Origin: JAFGIN01 sp050301235
GTDB lineage: Bacteria; Fibrobacterota; Chitinivibrionia; Chitinivibrionales; Chitinispirillaceae
DNA: 64,000 nucleotides
Assembly: GCA_050301235.1 (NCBI GenBank)
Contig: JBNKZD010000291.1
Coordinates: forward strand, 1-64,000
Reading direction: 5' to 3'
In this document: positions 60,384-64,000 of the stretch, piece after piece
Position numbering within the stretch: the first letter of the stretch is position 1
Layout: each line of letters opens with the position of its first letter
Notes under the pieces: generated by a model
Told to the model about the DNA's origin: nothing
What the model saw: only the letters and a program-made list of their open reading frames with translations
The model's database searches: none
Position numbers and translations under genes: made by a program

Positions 60384-61531
60384 GTGAAAAACAATCATCG
60401 ATAACAGTAATTCTGCCCTGCTATAATGAAGAAAAAACTATTGGTATTTGTATAGAAAAAGCATTAAAAACATTACGGAGCAACAATCTTTCTGGCGAAG
60501 TTCTCGTAGTAAATAATTGCTCAACTGACCAGTCCGCAGCAATAGCGACAGCTGCCGGTGCAAGAGTGGTGAATCAACCGATAAAAGGATATGGTGCCGC
60601 GTATTTAAAAGGAATTGCTGAAGCTAAGGGTGATTATTTAGTGATGGGTGATGCAGATAATACCTACGATTTCGGGGAAATGCCTAAATTGATCGATGAA
60701 CTGGAACGTGGCAATGATATGGTTATAGGATCACGTTTTATGGGTAAAATGGAAAAGAAAGCAATGTCCTTCACTCACAGGTATATAGGAAATCCGATTT
60801 TGACAACAATGCTGAATTTGTTATTTGGTACAAAGTTATCGGATTGTCATAGCGGCTTTCGTGCGATAAGAGCAGATGTTGTCAGGCAACTCGAATTAAA
60901 CACAACCGGAATGGAATTCGCCTCTGAAATGATTGCAGTTGCGATAAGACAAAAAATTAAAATCAAGGAGATTCCCATAATCTATTACCCACGCGAAGGT
61001 GAATCCAAACTTAATCCACTCATTGATGCGTGGCGACATGTGAGATTCCTGCTTGTGTACAGCCCAAACTGGCTTTACCTTTTTCCTGGTATGCTTTTAT
61101 TTTTGGGCGGTATTGCAGCAATGCTTCTATCCGCGCAGGGAATGCTGGTATTTGCAGGACACAGGTTTGATATTCATGCAATGGTGTTTTTTACTGTTTC
61201 GTCAATTCTTGGTTTTCAGATACTTAATATAGGTATATTTGCCAAGAAGTATGCTCTTATTGCAGGTTTTATAAGGAAGGATATTTTTATTGGTTTTCTT
61301 GAGAAAGTGCTTAATCTGGAGACTACAATTGTAACTGGTTTGTGCTTATTTACAGCTGGAGTGGTTGGTACTGTGTGGATTGCACTACAATGGCTGAAAT
61401 CGGGAATGGGAGCTCTTAACGAAATTGCGTTCTGTCTGGGTTGCCTGCTAGTACTTTTCATCGGTATCGAGCTTATTTTTTCATCGTTCTTTTTGAGCCT
61501 GCTTCAGGTACCACGCAGGTGTGTCAGATGA
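60380..61531 (+). CDS. Dolichol-phosphate-sugar synthase-like GT2 with C-terminal membrane domain
   Basis: 383 residues, GTG start overlapping the STT3 stop by four bases. The GT-A domain (about 1-235) has ITVILPCYNEEKTIGICIE, VNNCSTDQSA, VMGDADNTYDF, IGSRFMG and the DPM-type LFGTKLSDCHSGFRAI and PREGESKLN. Four membrane segments follow (about 238-375). Such enzymes charge a polyprenyl phosphate with hexose, supplying sugar for periplasmic steps. This arrangement next to STT3 matches archaeal N-glycosylation loci. Confidence 0.9.
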   Translation: MSEKQSSITVILPCYNEEKTIGICIEKALKTLRSNNLSGEVLVVNNCSTDQSAAIATAAGARVVNQPIKGYGAAYLKGIAEAKGDYLVMGDADNTYDFGEMPKLIDELERGNDMVIGSRFMGKMEKKAMSFTHRYIGNPILTTMLNLLFGTKLSDCHSGFRAIRADVVRQLELNTTGMEFASEMIAVAIRQKIKIKEIPIIYYPREGESKLNPLIDAWRHVRFLLVYSPNWLYLFPGMLLFLGGIAAMLLSAQGMLVFAGHRFDIHAMVFFTVSSILGFQILNIGIFAKKYALIAGFIRKDIFIGFLEKVLNLETTIVTGLCLFTAGVVGTVWIALQWLKSGMGALNEIAFCLGCLLVLFIGIELIFSSFFLSLLQVPRRCVR

Positions 61532-62499
61532 AAAGTCAAAATGTTCCATCTGTTTGTGTGATTATTGCCGCAAAAGGGAGTGGTGATACACTGGATGCAT
61601 GCCTTCAATCGGTAGTTACCATCGAATATCCTTCTTATGAGGTGATTCTTGTCGATGATGGACTGGACGACAAGGCTCGTACAATTGCCAACAACTACAT
61701 TGAAAAAATACATCTCTTTAAAAACACTGGTTCAGGACCTTCTTCGGCGCGAAATTGTGGTGTAAAAAACTGTAGTGCAGACTATGTTGCATTTTTTGAT
61801 TCCGACTGCATTGTTGATAAATGCTGCCTGACTGAACTGGTTCGTGCGCTGGAGAAGTATCCTGATACTGCCGGAAGTGGCGGAATACAGCTTCTGCCAT
61901 CAGATGCGACTAAGTTTCAGAAACTGGTATATTGCTTTTTACAAAAAGCTGGATTTATTGCAGAATATTCACGTACAGGCAATAACAGGAAGAACCTTAA
62001 AATAGTAAATCATAACCCATCCTGTAATGTATTGTACAAAAGAGACAAATTTCTGGAAATTGGCGGATTTAAGGAAAATCTCTGGCCCGGTGAGGATGTA
62101 GAGTTAGATTATCGTCTGGTGTGTTCGGGATACAAACTTATCTGGAACCCACAGGCAATAGTGTATCATTACCGGGTCCGAAATGATCAGCAGTTCAGAA
62201 GAATGATGTACCGGTATGGCTGTGCGCAGGGGCAATTGGTGCGAATGTATGGATTGTTCAGGAACGTCCAATATGTACCGTTTCTGATAGTACTGATGTT
62301 GATGGTTATGGCACCTCTGGCCATTTTTCGAATGCGCTTTTTTGTAATGCTGACAGCAGGTATTCTGTTGTTGTCTCTATTCTGGTTGGGATTGAATGCC
62401 GGAATTTTAAAACTGTTTTTTACTGGACTGGTATACTGGAATGCAGGCTTCTGGAACGGAATTCTGATGCAAAAACTGTCAAGGAGTACACATGAATAG
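61528..62499 (+). CDS. GT2 glycosyltransferase with C-terminal membrane segments
   Basis: 323 residues from the ATG that overlaps the previous stop by four bases. Motifs: SVCVIIAAKGSGDTLDACLQ, YEVILVDDGLDD, AFFDSDCIVD and LWPGEDVELDYRLVCSGYK (the acceptor 'ED..L..R' motif). Two or three membrane spans are at the C-terminus (about 255-310). It is similar to exopolysaccharide-assembly glycosyltransferases. Probably acts on a lipid-bound intermediate at the inner membrane. Confidence 0.88.
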   Translation: MKSQNVPSVCVIIAAKGSGDTLDACLQSVVTIEYPSYEVILVDDGLDDKARTIANNYIEKIHLFKNTGSGPSSARNCGVKNCSADYVAFFDSDCIVDKCCLTELVRALEKYPDTAGSGGIQLLPSDATKFQKLVYCFLQKAGFIAEYSRTGNNRKNLKIVNHNPSCNVLYKRDKFLEIGGFKENLWPGEDVELDYRLVCSGYKLIWNPQAIVYHYRVRNDQQFRRMMYRYGCAQGQLVRMYGLFRNVQYVPFLIVLMLMVMAPLAIFRMRFFVMLTAGILLLSLFWLGLNAGILKLFFTGLVYWNAGFWNGILMQKLSRSTHE

Positions 62500-63937
62500 T
62501 AAAGTACTTGTCATAAATGAACCTTTTGTGAAAAATTTCTGCCGTACTCAGCGGTGGGCAGCCCGTACCCGGGGAAGAGTTTTACGCGCGCCCGACTGGC
62601 TGGCATATGCAACAGCAGTTCTAGAAGCTAACGGGAATATGGTCCAACTTTACGATTTTCCTGCGATGAATTGGGACAAGAAAAAGCTGAAAGAAATTAT
62701 CAGGTTGCAAAAACCTGATTTTGTCATTCTGGATTCCACGACACCATCCATCTTTTCTGATATAGAATGTGCCCGTATTGTAAAACAATATTCGGATGCC
62801 AAAGTACTGATGGTGGGTCCACACATCACTTCCCTGCCCGAAGAAACACTTTCCTTTGCAAAAGGGGCGGTTGATGTGGCATGCATCGGAGAGTATGATC
62901 TGACAGTAAGGGATGTAATAAACAATTTCAGTTCACTTGCTTCAGTTCCGGGAATTGCCTTTTACAATAACGGTTCTATCATTCGAACAGATCCTCGCAA
63001 ACCGATTGAAAATCTTGATTCAATACCATTTCCGGCATGGCATCATCTGGACCTGAAACGGTATTTCGACGGCGGAAAATTGTTTCCCTATATTGACATT
63101 ATCAGCGGTAGAGGTTGTCCGAATGCTTGTATCTTTTGTCTGTGGCCCCAGGTTATGCACGGAACAAAATTCAGGTTCAGGAGCAGTGAGAATGTAATCG
63201 AAGAGATGCTTCGGGATATTGCCTTATTTCCTTCAATCAAAAAAGGGGAGTTCTTTTTTGAAGATGATACGTTTACAGTAAACAAGGAACGGGCAGTTGA
63301 AATCTGTGAGTGTATACTGCAGCGTAATTTGAATATTACCTTTTCAGTAAATGCTCGTGTCGATACTGCTGATCTTGAACTTTTCCGACTCATGAAACGA
63401 GCCGGCTGCAGGGAACTACTTACAGGATTTGAGTCTGGAGTACAGAGTATTCTCGATGCAGCGCATAAAAATATTACCGTTGAGCAGTCACGCATTTTTA
63501 TGGCTACTGCCAAAAAAGCAGGGCTGGACGTACACGGTTGCTTTGTAATAGGTCTTCCTGGAGAAACTGAGGATACTGCGCGAAAAACAGTTGAATTCGC
63601 TCATAGTCTTGGATGTCATACATTGCAGCTTTCGGGTGCTGTTCCATTTCCAGGTACAAGGTTTTTTGAAATTGCACAGAAAGAAAACTGGCTTAAAACC
63701 ACTGATTGGTCACAATGGCTCAGTGCAGGGGAGCAGAGTGGCGTTGTCGGGTATCCAGGAATTTCTCAGGATGCAATTAATCAGTATGTTGATGAAGGAT
63801 TACGAAAATTTTATCTCAATCCCGGTTATATGATCCATTTTCTGCTGGAAACGAAATCATTGTCTGATTTGTATAGAAAAGTACGGGGAGCCTGGAATTA
63901 TGCCGGATATACCCTCTCTCAAAAATTTGAGATGTAG
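62492..63937 (+). CDS. B12-binding-domain radical SAM enzyme
   Basis: 481 residues, overlapping the previous gene by eight bases. An N-terminal Rossmann-like cobalamin-binding domain (about 1-165; VLMVGPHITSLPEETL, CIGEYDLTV) is followed by the radical SAM core: GRGCPNACIFCLW (C-x3-C-x2-C), FEDDTFTVNKERA and GFESGVQSILDAAHKNI. The domain order fits class B (HpnJ, BchE-like) enzymes that do methylation or C-C bond chemistry. The classical DxHxxG of B12-base-off binding is not visible, so cobalamin may bind base-off or not at all. The substrate is unknown; it may tailor the glycan or its lipid carrier. Confidence 0.85.
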   Translation: MNSKVLVINEPFVKNFCRTQRWAARTRGRVLRAPDWLAYATAVLEANGNMVQLYDFPAMNWDKKKLKEIIRLQKPDFVILDSTTPSIFSDIECARIVKQYSDAKVLMVGPHITSLPEETLSFAKGAVDVACIGEYDLTVRDVINNFSSLASVPGIAFYNNGSIIRTDPRKPIENLDSIPFPAWHHLDLKRYFDGGKLFPYIDIISGRGCPNACIFCLWPQVMHGTKFRFRSSENVIEEMLRDIALFPSIKKGEFFFEDDTFTVNKERAVEICECILQRNLNITFSVNARVDTADLELFRLMKRAGCRELLTGFESGVQSILDAAHKNITVEQSRIFMATAKKAGLDVHGCFVIGLPGETEDTARKTVEFAHSLGCHTLQLSGAVPFPGTRFFEIAQKENWLKTTDWSQWLSAGEQSGVVGYPGISQDAINQYVDEGLRKFYLNPGYMIHFLLETKSLSDLYRKVRGAWNYAGYTLSQKFEM

Positions 63938-63958
63938 ACCATTAGTTAAAAGTACAAT

Positions 63959-64000
63959 ATGCTGAAAATACTACAAACTCCGGCACGCTTTTATCCCCAC
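63959..64000 (+). CDS. Start of a GT4-type glycosyltransferase, cut by window edge
   Basis: 14 codons are visible: MLKILQTPARFYPH. This opening is typical of GT4 family glycosyltransferases, in which the next residues usually read 'GG.E..'. It continues the co-directional glycan locus. Nothing more can be said from the visible portion. Confidence 0.5.
   Translation, partial: MLKILQTPARFYPH

Noticed and set aside
1..64000. tRNA, rRNA, CRISPR arrays and prophage genes
   Set aside because: No cloverleaf-like sequence with a T-loop GTTCGAATCC, no repeat-spacer array, no phage structural or integrase genes were seen.

Overview
The window looks like a chromosomal stretch of a Gram-negative, plant-polysaccharide-degrading bacterium, most likely of the Fibrobacterota (Fibrobacter / Chitinivibrio relatives). 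This placement is inferred from gene content only: a family 45 endoglucanase (rare in bacteria but known from Fibrobacter), a very large multidomain GH8 enzyme and a GH16 beta-glucanase, together with a secretin-type pilus system, flagellar hook-length genes and an outer-membrane-type lipoprotein. No rRNA, tRNA, CRISPR array or intact transposase was recognised.

Layout. 1-5.3 kb: tail of an SDR epimerase, a GAF-type enzyme I (ptsP), a helix-turn-helix protein with a histone H1-like Lys/Ala tail, and a GIY-YIG nuclease protein. 5.3-15.2 kb: the type IV pilus operon pilM-N-O-P-Q (minus strand), in which the AMIN domain usually found in PilQ sits in a large PilP-like protein; then a PilZ protein, an HDOD protein and glucosyl-3-phosphoglycerate synthase. 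15.4-22.6 kb: an exported beta-propeller protein and the 1711-residue GH8 protein. 22.6-25.8 kb: a decayed region with LytTR, dioxygenase and antitoxin remnants around a PEP-CTERM protein. 25.8-33.2 kb (minus strand): a SurA-like/TPR lipoprotein, a STAS / anti-sigma-kinase partner-switching cluster, and a FliK/FlhX pair. 33.2-40.4 kb: a site-2 protease, a polysaccharide deacetylase and the DUF4175/DUF4159 pair. 40.5-45.1 kb: GH16, GH45, a truncated vapC and a GFA-type zinc protein. 45.4-47.8 kb: an ABC exporter. 48.2-48.9 kb: a major pilin gene with its own promoter, a structured leader and a terminator. 49.1-64 kb: a long co-directional glycan locus.

The glycan locus is the most interesting part. 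It combines four radical SAM enzymes, a split transketolase whose second subunit stops after the pyrimidine-binding domain, four or more glycosyltransferases, a Wzx-like flippase and a full-length STT3/AglB/PglB-type oligosaccharyltransferase beside a dolichol-phosphate-sugar-synthase-like enzyme. The pilin gene just upstream carries five N-X-S/T sequons in 136 residues, so the locus may build an unusual lipid-linked glycan and transfer it to pilin or other exported proteins.

Other structure the genes do not explain: two TIR-bearing MITE-like repeats (33.4 and 42.0 kb), each followed by a related hairpin with apparently compensatory stems; two GC-rich palindromic repeats (16.6 and 40.6 kb); and two candidate switchable mRNA leaders, one ahead of the histone-like gene (anti-Shine-Dalgarno pairing) and one ahead of the pilin gene (leader peptide plus alternative pairings).
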